A DNA stretch of 64,000 nt from Malus domestica. Taxonomy: Eukaryota; Streptophyta; Magnoliopsida; Rosales; Rosaceae. The notes beneath the pieces were generated by a model that was not told where the DNA came from, searched no databases, and saw only the letters and a program-made list of their open reading frames with translations. Below, one piece after another: positions 25,388 to 36,125 of this stretch (within the stretch, counting starts at the first letter, position 1; the number at the start of each line of letters is the position of its first letter). The stretch lies in NCBI RefSeq assembly GCF_042453785.1, contig NC_091677.1:8155501-8219500 (forward strand), given 5' to 3'. A program made the translations under genes and the position numbers.

Positions 25388-26282
25388 CAGGGCCGGTCTA
25401 GAGATTTTTGAGGTCCGGGGCGACGTCAAAAAAATTGCCCTAACTTCATGTAAGAAAATTATTTATTTTCACACATAAGACATCGAAAAAATTATACTTA
25501 GAAAAACACTTCAAACTCAATAATTTAGATACACAGAAAGACTAATTTATTTTGTATTGAGAGAGGGAAACAAAAAAAACTTCGGGCTTACAAGTAGATA
25601 GATGATGAGTTTTGTTTTCCATCTGAACTTTGAATGTGTTTTTGAATAAATTGTGAGATGTTTTTTTTCTTATTTACTAACCTTGTCAATATGGGACTAA
25701 AAAATAATGATGTTTTCGAGTCTTTAATTGATATGTATTATTAATGAATGGGCAATAAATTAAACATTTTGATGATACGTCATATAATTTGTAAAATTGG
25801 TCTACGTATTATTCTTTGTTGAAGATTAGACTTGAATTAAAACGAATATTTAAAAATAACAACCCACATAGCTACTAGATAGTAACTAAAAATAAATTAA
25901 CAACCAAACAAAAAATTGTAAAAATTGAAAAAAATAAACATGCACATAGCATTTCGAACTTAGGATCTCTTGTTAATTTTAAACAACAAAAATCATTGTT
26001 TCTAATTAAACTTCTTGATCCTTTAACCAAATTTTATAAATTTATACTCTTATAAAAAGAAATTTGTAAAAAATGGAAAGTAAATAAGCACACATGGTGT
26101 TTTGAACCTAAGACATCCTCATTATTTTCAAATGACAAACCACCACTTCTAGTTAAATTTCTGTGTCTTTGAACCAAATTTTATAAATTTATACTCTTAT
26201 AAAAACATATATAAATATATCACCCTAATTTTTTTGGGCCCTAGACGGTCGTCCTGCCTGCACTAGGCCTGGGCCGGCCCTG
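25388..26282. mobile_element. Non-autonomous hAT-like element (895 bp)
   Basis: Terminal inverted repeats CAGGGCCGG / CCGGCCCTG, with extended similarity (CAGGGCCGGTCTAG versus CAGGGCCGGCCCAG). Flanks TTATTATG (25380-25387) and TTATTATA (26283-26290) match at 7 of 8, an 8-bp duplication as in the hAT superfamily. No transposase frame. The right half carries a diverged direct duplication of ~125 bp (about 25940-26060 and 26075-26200), each ending with AAATTTATACTCTTATAAAAA. Confidence 0.85.
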
Positions 26283-26459
26283 TTATTATATATATATTAG
26301 TAAGCATGCATATATGCTATGCATATATTGTTGTACTTTTATGCACAAACAGAAGCGAATTATAACAAATACAGAAGCGAATTATAACAAATATATGCTA
26401 TGCATATATTGATGTACTTTTATGTGCAAATGGAAGCGAATTATAACAAAGTATCAAAT

Positions 26460-26985
26460 ATCAACATCGTAGGCGAAAGCTAAAACAAACAATCTCAAAC
26501 TAACACAAGAGATTTAAGTGGTTCGGCGTAAATCCTAAGTCCACGGGCGAAGCACTGCGAGCAATTTCACTAAACAAACGGAGATTACAAAAAAGTGTTT
26601 AAACTTTCACAACCCAAATCCCACAAATTACAAACCTTAAACCAAACGAGTAGAGTACTCAAACCTAACAGAAAAGATTCTCCCAAATTGCTCTCTTAAC
26701 TCACAAACTCACAAGTTGACTCTCACCAAATTGTCACACGAATGAGCCACACGAAATACACTAACCCTAAGGTCCTATTTATAGTGCATAGGACTTAGGT
26801 TACAATAAAAATCCTAATAGGAAGTAAATCCAAATCATAATTAAATAGGTAATTAATAAAATCTCTCCACTAAGGAAACCAACTAAGAAGTCAAAATCCA
26901 AAACCAAATAGAACACCAAAACTAAATAGGTAACACAAACCTAATTTTTTTGCATCATCCTAATTTTCAGCTGTAGAATCCAACA
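26460..26985 (-). repeat. Probable solo LTR, minus orientation
   Basis: The right edge reads TGTTGGATTCTACAGCTG on the minus strand, a plausible LTR start. The left part contains GTGGTTCGGCGTAAATCC and CCACGGGCGAAGC on the plus strand, a motif common near LTR ends in plants. No PBS, PPT or target-site duplication could be fixed, so the left boundary is approximate. Confidence 0.4.
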
Positions 26986-27426
26986 TATATTAAGCAATTG
27001 ACGACATAATTGTCATTCTTCAAGGGAGGTTGACAAAACTTATTTTCTTAAATAATAGTATAAATAAAGAGGTCGTGAAACATTACACACCGCATGCATG
27101 GCTGGGATCATCAGCGTGTAAATATTCCTTCTGTGTAAAGTAGTGAGAGCTCAAGATCCACTCAGGGCCAGGTTCAATGAATCTGAAAACATTACCTACT
27201 TTTTTTCTGTGCTGATTATTATTTAAACATTGTTCATGGTCGGATTAGACGTCACAAAAACAGAGAGAGTTGGTGTATGCCTGCGCGCGATCTAGGGATT
27301 TCAGAACATTGTTCCTGATATGATATGTATCATGGCCTTTGCTGAAAGCTTCTCGATCTCAAACTGCTCCTGCTTATAACTACCTCTCCTTCTTCTTCAA
27401 CCTCTTTCCTTGAGCTCCATGGTACG

Positions 27427-27493
<67 letters not shown>

Positions 27494-28736
27494 CATACAT
27501 ATATATGTGTGTTCAATGGCGAATCTAGGATTCTAACTTTGAGTAGTCCTAACCAAGGGACGTTAAGCGCTAGTCAGGTAGCGGATTGGGACGCCTATGC
27601 ACCTAGACGGGGTCTAGGCGACAAACTAGGTTGAATAGGCATATTTAAGTCAACTTACTATGCATCATATATACAAGTAATGCCTATTTACACTTACACA
27701 AAAAAAAAAAAAAAAAAAAAAAAAACTATACTTGTATTGAGAATTTGAGATTTATTATTCAACATAGAACTTACCAAAAAAATAGAATTTTTGCTTTAGT
27801 AATTTAATGAATTTGATGATGAAAGTGCAAGCGACTACAAGCTCATAATACATTACGAAATACATTTCAGAGGTCGTATGAATTTATAGGAATTAAAAAT
27901 AATAATATGTGTCAATTACATATGGTATAAAAATATTGATTAAGTAATACACCATCCCTTTGCTAATTGAAATGCTAGGGTGGCATAGACAACAATTTAA
28001 ACAAAAAAAAGCAAAAAAAGTGAGAGTTGGACAAGTCGGAAATGAAGAGAACAAGTCTTTATTCTTTGTTATAACCAAGGTTCAAAAATAGCAGAGTCAT
28101 GGTGATCTTCTCTCTTCCATCACATGTTGAATCCGCTAGGTGGTCCTTAGAGATTTTTTCTTTAGACGTACGGTGGTCCAAGAGTGGATCCGCCCCTGGT
28201 GTGTGTGTGTGTGTGTATGCATGTATGTATGTATATATATTCGTGCCAGATCAAATTTCCTTGTTGCTTTTTGTCCGTTATGCACAATCTATCTGGGTTT
28301 TGTTGTTTTCTCGTGTGTTTTATTTGATCTCGTATTCGGATTGCTAATTTTTTATGAGAAAAACAGTGTTCTCTTAATAATGTTTTTATTATATATTATT
28401 ATTAGAAGCCAGTGATCTTTCAAGGGTTCTAAAATAATCCTTCATATTATTACATTATAGTCTAATTCTGGTTTTAAAATGTAATACTATATATTTCTTC
28501 CTTTTTGCCATTCATTATATAGTCTACAACATACATTGTTCCAATGGGCTTGTGGAAATTTGTCATGTGATTACAAATATGCATATCTAATTTGTTCAGG
28601 GGAGCTGAGGATGTCACGGGGTGATTGAATTTGCACAAAATGGTTGCCCCGTTCGATATCTTAAACCCGATTTCTGGTAGCAGTGTTCTTGTTGAAGAGG
28701 TCTTGAATGTGGCTTCATTTCAAGGCTTGGATGTAA
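26986..28736. other. Intergenic with microsatellites, no gene supported
   Basis: Contains (CT)n 27431-27478 followed by (AC)n to about 27495, an A run at 27700-27725 and (GT)n near 28199-28217. CT-rich DNA next to ATGG at 27419 could be a leader, but no coherent first exon could be built. Confidence 0.5.
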
Positions 28737-28920
28737 TTGGAGCTTACTGTTGAAATGGAACCAGCAAATAGCAATCCTGGGCAGCCAAGACATACTGCAC
28801 CAATTTATTGGAAATGCTTTCAAGTTCAAGCCACGGATGTGGCTGCAGTTTGCATTTTCCTCAAGAATTTCTGTCAATGTTCAAGTCAGGTAATATTATC
28901 ATGCCACTACTATTGTTCTG

Positions 28921-29580
28921 TCAGGATGAAAGGGAAGGGAGGAGGTGGCCGGAGGAAGTAAATAAGGGCAAGGAGTGTAGGCTAAAAATAGGAGACGTCG
29001 AAGTTAAACAAGAGTCAAAGCTCCCCCATTTCAATGAGAATTTTCCCAAGTTAGAGTGCCCATCTGCACCATGGTTGGGTTTGCTCTTCACTTATTGGTG
29101 CCACATTTGCCAGGTAATAAGATATTACAACATAGTTTAAGCATTGTATCCTTGATCGTATCCATGCTGACTAGAACAGTAGGCTCATTCGTTTGCACCT
29201 AAATTCAAATTAATGTCCATAATTTAGATTAGATTAAATAGAATATCGTTGGAATAAAATTAACATGATTTAAGTACTTAATAATTTGGATTTTTGCTAC
29301 CCATTAATTAATTATTTGATGTTATATTTTGATAAATAAAATAGGCTTCGGAAGAATCACATGTTGACTTGGATGAAGGGCAGATGGTAAGCACTCATGA
29401 TCAGATTAAGTTGGCCAAGTTCAAGCCAGATGGTGACCTGACCATCACATGGAACATGCAAAGCAAGAATGGCAGTTTACATTGTCCTCTTTTTGTTGAC
29501 CCCCCTATGATCATGACCGTCAATCATCATCACGGTCATGATCAATTCCACATGGATCTTCTAGTATGGAACACTAGGAT
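28921..29580 (+). CDS. Possible unrecognised gene, two candidate exons
   Basis: A candidate exon begins after TTCTGTCAG (about 28922) with DEREGRRWPEE and ends CHICQ|GTAATA at about 29112. It joins in phase to an exon after AATAG (about 29345) reading ASEESHVDLDEGQ, then KFKPDGDLTITWNMQSK. The frame stays open across both, with a usable donor and acceptor. No family is recognised. An upstream exon ending CQCSSQ would need an intron of only about 35 bp, too short for plants, so the 5' end is unclear. It may be a non-coding transcript or nothing. Confidence 0.22.
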
Positions 29581-29722
29581 CTCTCTCTCTCTCTCTCTCT
29601 CTAGGGAGTTTCTATTTTGTTCTACTGACGAGTTCCCCTTAGCAACTTCAAGTATTTTCTGTTCATGTGTAATAGTGCACTTGATCACACAGTCTACCCC
29701 TGTTATTTTTCCTCAACTTTGA

Positions 29723-30714
29723 TAAACATTGGTGGCAGTTTGTATATTTCCAATTTTATTTGATTTTGTGAGCAACATTAATCTGTTTGATTTTATGCTT
29801 TAGTTTGCTGATTTTGGATTTCCTATAATTTCCAATGTTTAATAAAGCGAGCGAGATGGCTTTCCTTTAAAGTACTGAATGTCCTGAATCTTCTTATTAA
29901 AGTATATAAATATCAACAATACTCATTTCAAATCGGAGATCATTTAGTCATTCAAATGTATAGAACAAAAATGAAACTCTCCATCCAAATTGGGTTTCGT
30001 TTCCATGGTAACTCCTTTGCATTGATGCCTGCAATGAGATAGATGGGAATCATGCTGCACCATTTGTATTTGTACACAAATCCTTTTAGATTTGTCAATG
30101 CCATGAATCAATTCTGTATGTCTGTAGAGGATTTATCAGAAACGTTTCTGATGCTGTAGTTTGGTTTAATATGCCAAAAAGCAACCCTAAAAGACGCAAA
30201 GGGATGCAAAGCGAAAGGATGCCGGATCACTTCTTCCTGAAGGAATCTGGGGGGAAATTCAAGTTGATCAAGCATAATTCTGTGCTTCCATTCTTAAAGA
30301 ATCTCTCTTTGATTTGATGGTTAAATGTGTACAACTCTGTGTTTCCAATCTTTTAAGTGAGAGATGATCACTTGGTAAGTTGTGCATTTTGTGCCTTTCT
30401 AAACAAGTTGCATATATATATATATAGGAATATGATCAAGGGACAAAGATTTTGACAAATATTGTTACACTTCTTCCCAATCTTTAGATCTAGTTTAATC
30501 TAGCGGTCCCTAAGTAAAACTTAAATTGTTCTCGCTAAGAAATGAGTAACGAAATCAGTATCAACATCGAAGGCCTTCATAATATTAAATCTACAAAATG
30601 AATCCCAAAATTCACAATTGTAAATCATTTCATTCATAAGAGAAAGAAAAGAGAATCACAGACACCATAACTATTGAATCAAATATCTGCATTAACCTAA
30701 TGTTCTTTTCTTTT
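29723..30714. other. Intergenic, 3' flank of SIP1 gene
   Basis: AT-rich. The right part is presumed 3' UTR of the minus-strand aquaporin. No gene or repeat was recognised. Confidence 0.4.
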
Positions 30715-31437
30715 TCAAGCTTTCTTTTCCTTTGGTACTGGTGGGGGAAACAAAACCCTAAAAACCAAAGCAGCTACAGTTGCTCCAACAAAGGGGCCAA
30801 TCCAATAAACCAAGAAAAGCTCCCAACTGTTGTGCCAATTATTTACATACGCCCACCCAAAAGCATTGGCAGGGTTCATGGAAGGTCCTGTGTACCCATT
30901 TCCGGCGACCACCAATCCAATCGTCACGATCGAAAGCATCCATATCTTCACAATTGGATTTCTAGGCCCTCTCAGCATAATCACAAGCAAAGCAAAGCAA
31001 AGAAGACAAGTCATCACCCCCTCAGCTATAATACCAGTATACAAATCCACTTTCAAAGAAGGCCCTCTAAGCATGTGCTTGTACTTCTTTGGCATCACTT
31101 GTAAAATTGCCTTGGCGCCACCTACTCCGCCGGCCGCCTGAGCCGGGAACCGAACTGCCATGGAGAGGAGAGAAGTTCCCGGGTTGAGACCAGCAGTGTA
31201 GAAACTGGCGGTGGTGGAGGGGTTGAAGCTGGCACCACCCAAGAGCTTGCCTATCAAGCTGATTGTTAAAATCAGAACTGTGGAAATTATTGTGGTGATG
31301 AAAAGACCTGACAAAGACCTAGCTTGGATGCCAAGAAACGAGGCTATGATGGATGTGAAAACTCCCATGCTGGGTGCACAGAACACCCACATGGAGGTCA
31401 AAATTGCATCTCCTGCAGCTGCCTTGATCACCCCCAT
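30715..31437 (-). CDS. SIP1: Small basic intrinsic protein aquaporin, SIP1 type
   Basis: Membrane channel of the MIP superfamily; SIP proteins are mostly in the endoplasmic reticulum and SIP1 types conduct water. The CDS gives 240 aa, the usual SIP length, in one uninterrupted exon. I chose the Met at 31437 (MGVIKAAAGDA), which matches the short SIP N-terminus; an in-frame Met 67 codons upstream would add a basic, non-membrane stretch unlike the family. The first NPA box is changed to NPS (72-74, GGASFNPSTTASF), a typical SIP deviation; the second, SMNPANAFGWAY, is intact (188-190). Six hydrophobic helices are visible. The C-terminus KEKKA is Lys-rich, as in ER-resident SIPs. An LTR retrotransposon begins 406 bp upstream of the start, pointing away. 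Confidence 0.93.
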   Translation of the reverse strand: MGVIKAAAGDAILTSMWVFCAPSMGVFTSIIASFLGIQARSLSGLFITTIISTVLILTISLIGKLLGGASFNPSTTASFYTAGLNPGTSLLSMAVRFPAQAAGGVGGAKAILQVMPKKYKHMLRGPSLKVDLYTGIIAEGVMTCLLCFALLVIMLRGPRNPIVKIWMLSIVTIGLVVAGNGYTGPSMNPANAFGWAYVNNWHNSWELFLVYWIGPFVGATVAALVFRVLFPPPVPKEKKA

Positions 31438-31843
31438 CTTATCTTTCTTTTGCAGCTTTGCTCCTACAATTTTTCTCTGTTGAATCTGCTTTTTCTGACC
31501 CGTATATATTGGTAGTGCGTCCCACCAATGTGGGAAAACAACATGTGCACTGCAAATCTCAGCCGTCCAATAAACTAGAAAAGCACTTATCAGATTGATT
31601 CGATTGGTAGAGCCATGGTAGAAAGCACTTGTGGGCATCGTTCACCAGCCGTTCTCCTACCACTTGCTTACCTACCAAAAATATTGGAATACACGAGCAA
31701 AACGTTAACCTTTTTAAATTACGAGTGAGGTGGCTTTGAAAGCATGTATAAATAATTGACCCATTTTGTTTGGTTGGACGTTGACAGAATTGTGCCCGTA
31801 TGCATAGAAAAAGGATAGGAGTCTTTGATTAAATTGTGCAACA

Positions 31844-32187
31844 TGTTTATACCATATTTAGATCTCGTACAAATACTCGAGGAACTTAAATGTAATTATG
31901 TGATAAAGGAATGGGCACATATGTAATAAGTGAGGAGTCATTATTCTATAAAAGGACCCCTCACCCTCACAATTAGGGGAGGCCATTTCTGAGGCCAATT
32001 CCTAAGGCTCCTCACCCCCTCAAGCTCTCACTCTCAGAGCTCTCTCTCTCTCAAATAAATACCTAATCAATGTGGACGTAGCCCAAACCTTGGGGTGAAT
32101 CACGATACATCTTGTGTTATTTACATTTCTTGCAGATTCACAGTCGGATTTACGTTGTTCCAAGACCTCCGGTTTTCTGCATCAACA
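31844..32187 (+). repeat. 5' LTR (344 bp)
   Basis: TGTTTATACC...GCATCAACA. It has an intact TATA box, TATAAAAG at 31947-31954. Compared with the 3' LTR it lacks a ~15-bp partial duplication (GGGCCTCGTATTTA) and differs at scattered bases. Confidence 0.9.
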
Positions 32188-32206
32188 TTTGGCGCCGTCT
32201 ATGGGA
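32188..32206 (+). other. Primer-binding site
   Basis: TTTGGCGCCGTCTATGGGA directly after the LTR. The first nine bases of TGGCGCCGT fit the 3' end of tRNA-Asp, a primer used by many Ty3/gypsy-type elements; the rest is degenerate. Confidence 0.65.
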
Positions 32207-32663
32207 ATTGATACGAAAAGTTGTGTCGGTTCTTTTTCATTTTTTCACCTCCGCCGTGAACCTGCAAGATCACAGAAAACTCAGAAACAGAAAAGATCCA
32301 AATATCAAACACTCATCAGCTCTCTCTCTCTCTCTCCTGCTTTCCCTGTCTGTATTTTGCTCATTTTTCATCAGCCCAGTCCTCCATCTTCTTCTTCTTC
32401 CTCGTCAAATCAATGAGCTCCCATTTCACTTGATTCTCTGAATCTCCAACTGATCAGGTGAAACTCTAAGATGGAGTGGACGACGGTCCAGGCGTGGACC
32501 CAGAAAATTGAGCAGTCGCGATCGCAGCCTTATACTGTCGAGAGTATAAGTTAGTTTCTAACTTGATCGAGCTCCGAAACCCCTCTCGTGATCTAGCTCG
32601 CCACCACTCACTGAAATCCGCTCGAGCTCTGCGCCCCTTTATTTTCTGCCGCACCGGAAAGAC

Positions 32664-32878
32664 ATGCATAGCCGACCGTCGCACAACCGGCTATTCGGCT
32701 CAACTTTTCACTCTCGGATTTCAGCTCTCTTGCTCGCCATGGTCGCCATCTACATCGCCGGCCGATTGTGGCAGGATGCTGCTTATAAGGTTTATTTGAT
32801 TCAGAAGCTGGATAACAGAAATGGTCAGAGTCAATTTGCTATAGTCGTAGATGACACACTTTAAATTATAGGTTGCAG
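32664..32878 (+). pseudogene. Captured N-terminus of a hydroxyproline O-galactosyltransferase (HPGT)-like gene
   Basis: Encodes MHSRPSHNRLF, a signal-anchor helix (ISALLLAMVAIYIAGRLWQD), then YLIQKLDNRNGQSQ and the HPGT-like signature VVDDTL-stop-IIGCR. In the family the stop position is Lys, so AAA has become TAA at 32862-32864. HPGTs are Golgi type-II glycosyltransferases that start arabinogalactan chains; only the anchor and stem are here, with no catalytic domain. The fragment ends TGCAG|GTACAT, with Arg split as at an exon end, so a splice donor may have been kept. The CT/GC-rich DNA before it (about 32230-32663) looks like a leader. Confidence 0.7.
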
Positions 32879-32935
32879 GTACATTGATCCAATCTATTAT
32901 TTGACATCACCACCGATACGACCTCTCCATTTCCA

Positions 32936-33335
32936 ATGGACGAAGAGCAAGTAGTAGTGGATCCTGGCAGCTTCTCTACCCAAACCCAGAAGCCAAAAGC
33001 CGTTTTTCCCCCAATCTGCTTTTCTCTACTCTATCTGAATCCCAACCCATAAATGTAAATCAACCCTTACACCCTCAGAATTTACCGAATCCAATTGGAA
33101 GACGCAATATTCTGGATTCTGGGTTCTCTTCATTTTCTCCTAATACCTCAAAAATCCTATCCGGGTCCCTCCAAAATCCCACATTTTCGAGTAGTATCTT
33201 CGTTACGGGCTCCAAGCCTCTTGCTTTGAGCTTTGGAAATGCTGTTTCAGGGAAAAATATCAGTGGGTGTGGTGTATTGGGGCTGCCAACGGTGAAAAGT
33301 TTGTATCCAGGTTGCGGCAGGTTCGGGTTGATTTG
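32936..33335 (+). pseudogene. Unidentified coding-like fragment inside the LTR element
   Basis: Starts MDEEQVVVDPGSFSTQTQ and continues, after frame changes, as Ser/Asn/Pro-rich text such as NPIGRRNILDSGFSSFSPN and VTGSKPLALSFGNAVSGKN. Base composition and lack of stops over long stretches look like host exon, but I recognise no family. It lies between the galactosyltransferase and release-factor pieces. Confidence 0.4.
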
Positions 33336-33339
33336 TTTA

Positions 33340-33715
33340 TTTGGTACTCAGGCTGCTGTGAAGCCGTCGACGTGTGACGGGCTGACGGTTGATAGAATCA
33401 TTGCTAGTAAGTGGCTGATTCTGGATGAGGATGAAAGTGATTGGAAGAGTCATGCTGCTGCAATTACACAGTCTATTCATCTTATTAAGAAACGTTTGCA
33501 ATGGAAGAAGCTGCTGATTAAGTTAGATATGTTATCAGCGGAGGTGAATAAGCCAGACCTGTGGAATGATCTTGTACACGCAGGGAAGATAAGCCATAAG
33601 CATGGGTCTCTTTTAGGTAAAATGAAAGAAGTGTAGGCATTTGAGCATGTAGACATGGTAAAGCTTGCCTGTAAGGAGAATGACGCAAAGCTGGAATCGG
33701 TAGGCCTTCAATACT
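33340..33715 (+). pseudogene. Captured fragment of organellar peptide chain release factor 2 (PrfB-like)
   Basis: CDGLTVDRIIASKWLILDE, SDWKSHAAAITQSIHLIKK, LDMLSAEVNKPDLWND and GKISHKHGSLLGKMKEV match the N-terminal helical domain of plant mitochondrial-type RF2. A stop follows MKEV, after which the same frame continues (AFEHVDMVKLACKENDAKLE), so the copy is decayed. The catalytic GGQ domain is absent. In the cell RF2 releases peptides at UGA/UAA codons in organelles; this piece cannot do so. Confidence 0.75.
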
Positions 33716-34204
33716 TCTCATAGGCATGTTATTTCATGGCCTGTGCCGCCTTGAATAATTAGCATCAAGTCTTCAAGCACTCATGAATAAGATAAGAACT
33801 GGTGCAAGGTTCCTTCTATCTGCAAGTGCAATGGATGCTCTCTGAGTCGGCCAGGGCTGGGGTCAAGGCCAGCAGTGATTGGGTCATGGACAGCATGGGC
33901 AAAGGGACAAGATAAGATTCTTCATCATGAACCTGCCCATTTTCTAAAAACCAACTGTCGACCACCAACTTCTAAATCATGCATGTTCCTCTTTTCTGGA
34001 AAAAAAAAAAAAAAAAAAGCAAAAGAGAAAGCAAAAGTAAGGAATAATCACCCCACCAGAATGATGTAATTTATTTTTATTATCTTTCGGAGACATCTGT
34101 ATAAACCCCATCAGAAGGTAATATGTATAAACCCCATCAGAGGGTAATTAAAAAAAAACGGCAAAGCCCAAAATAAATAGGCTAGAATGTTGTGTGGAGA
34201 GCGA

Positions 34205-34620
34205 ATGCCCATAAACCTAAAATAGCACCAACCAGGTCATCAAAAGTACGCCCAATACTCCACAATTATTCGGCAACCCGCCGCTATTACCACCAACCAG
34301 GTGATCAAAAGTACGCCCAGTACTCCAAAATTATTCGGCAACTTACCGCTATTACCACTAACCAGGTGATAAAATGTACAACCCGTACTTTCCTTCATGC
34401 CACCAACCAGGTGATTAAAAGTACACCCAGTACTCCAAATTATACATGAGCATTACTCATGTCATTCATACATAAACATTCATGAGCATCACTCATGATA
34501 ATCATACATAAACATTCATAACCATCATTCATGTCAACATTCATGAGCATCACTTATGTTAACATTCATGAGCATCACTCATGACAACATCCATGAGCAT
34601 CACTCATGTCAATCAGCTTC
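34205..34620 (+). repeat. Two short tandem arrays inside the LTR element
   Basis: First array (about 34226-34440): four units starting ACCAACCAGGTGAT..AAAAGTAC..CCAGTACTCC, period about 65 shrinking to about 45. Second (about 34445-34610): units built on CATGAGCATCACTCATG, some with AACATT linkers. Confidence 0.8.
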
Positions 34621-35275
34621 AAAAGCTTCATTTACAGAGCTCTAACTTCAAAAGCATCATTTACAGAGCTCTAGCTTCAAAGCTTCACTTGCAAAGCTTC
34701 ACCTACAAAGCTTCAGTGCAGGGTATACAAATACCGCCTCTGAACAACCGCCACTTCGGCCCATACATGGATTCAATTTGAAGTCTTCAGCCAACAGACT
34801 CTATTGACCGAAGACTTGGGGAACTACATTATGTACCATATATTGGGCCTCAACTAGGCCTCATGAAAATACTTGGGGGACTCTAGCCCATTATTCATGT
34901 ATTGAGGATCAAGCCCTTATTCTATAAAAGGGACTCCCTCGCCATCATTAGAGAGCATCGCCGCCTACTGAGCAACAACCTCGTCGTGAGCATCAACTTT
35001 AACCCATCATTTATGTATTGATGAGCGAGCCCTTATTCTATAAAAGGGACTCCCTCACCTTCAACGCCACAAGTTGAACCAACCAAGGCAACATAAGCCA
35101 CGAGTCGAACAGCCTCGCAACATGTGCTACTCCTAGTTGAGCATCATTTCAGATTGAGCACCGCCTCATATCGAACATCAGTTCAAGACAACATCTAGTT
35201 ACTTCGGCCCACACATGGACTGAATTTCAAGTCTCCAGCCAAAAAACTCTCTTGACTGAAGACTTGGGGGACTAC

Positions 35276-35633
35276 TGTTTATACCATATTTAGGGCCTCG
35301 TATTTAGATCTCGTACAAATACTCGAGGGACTTTAATGTAATTATGTGATAAAGGAATGGGCAAATATGTAATAAGTGAGGAGTCCTTATTCTATGAAAG
35401 GACCCCTCACCCTCACAATTAGGGGAGGCCATTTCTGAGGCCAATTCCTAAGGCTCCTCACCCCCTCAAGCTCTCACTCTCAGAGCTCTCTCTTCCTCAA
35501 ATAAATACATAATCAGTGTGGACGTAGCCCAAACCTTGGGGTGAATCACGATACATCTTGTGTTATTTACATTTCTTGCAGATTCACGGTCGGATTTACG
35601 TTGTTCCAAGACCTCTGGTTTTGTGTATCAACA
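35276..35633 (+). repeat. 3' LTR (358 bp)
   Basis: TGTTTATACC...GTATCAACA. The TATA box is changed to TATGAAAG. Its ends match the 5' LTR. Confidence 0.9.
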
Positions 35634-36125
35634 CAACCTTCGAAAAATATGATGGAATCTTTCCTCGTCAGCAAATTTGATCTTATTTTACTTGAATAAA
35701 TGGAAGCCCACCAAAGTAGAGCAAATTTCTGAGTTCGTATTAAATGACGAAATTTGAATTTCACAAGAAAAAATGATATTAAAGTCGAGTTGCAGAAGGA
35801 AAAGTTTGAATTTCATACACATTTTTCTCCTTGTGTACACTTTATTTATTTGTTACTTAATTATCTTTTAGCTTGTCCAATCTGAAAGGATAAATCAAAT
35901 CCTTAGAGTTGATGAATTCATTGTAAGTTTGATATGTAACCAAAACATGGGTTGAAAATGGTTGTCGCTTGCCTAAAGAGTAGTAGAATCCTAAAGTCTT
36001 TGGGCTTCCTAACAACAATTCCATTCAGCTTGGTCTTCTATATCCATCTCTGACCACAGTACATTTTTGGCCACCAAGTTTTAAAATTTCTCTCTGACCT
36101 TTTTTTTTTTGCCATCTTTTTTTTT

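Larger units (their letters stand above)
31844..35633 (+). mobile_element. Non-autonomous LTR retrotransposon carrying host gene fragments
   Basis: Two LTRs in the same orientation (31844-32187 and 35276-35633) enclose 3.1 kb. A primer-binding site follows the 5' LTR and a purine-rich tract (GACTTGGGGGACTAC) precedes the 3' LTR. Flanks are CAACA (31839-31843) and CAACC (35634-35638), 4 of 5 matching. No gag, protease, integrase or reverse transcriptase is visible. The inside holds, all in sense orientation, a galactosyltransferase N-terminus, an unidentified coding-like segment, part of an organellar release factor 2, an A run (about 33999-34018), and short tandem repeats. It would depend on enzymes from other elements. 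Confidence 0.85.

Noticed and set aside
31438-31638. Upstream Met for the SIP1 aquaporin adding 67 residues
   Set aside because: The added stretch has no membrane or targeting character and SIP proteins start at the MGVIKAAAGDA position.
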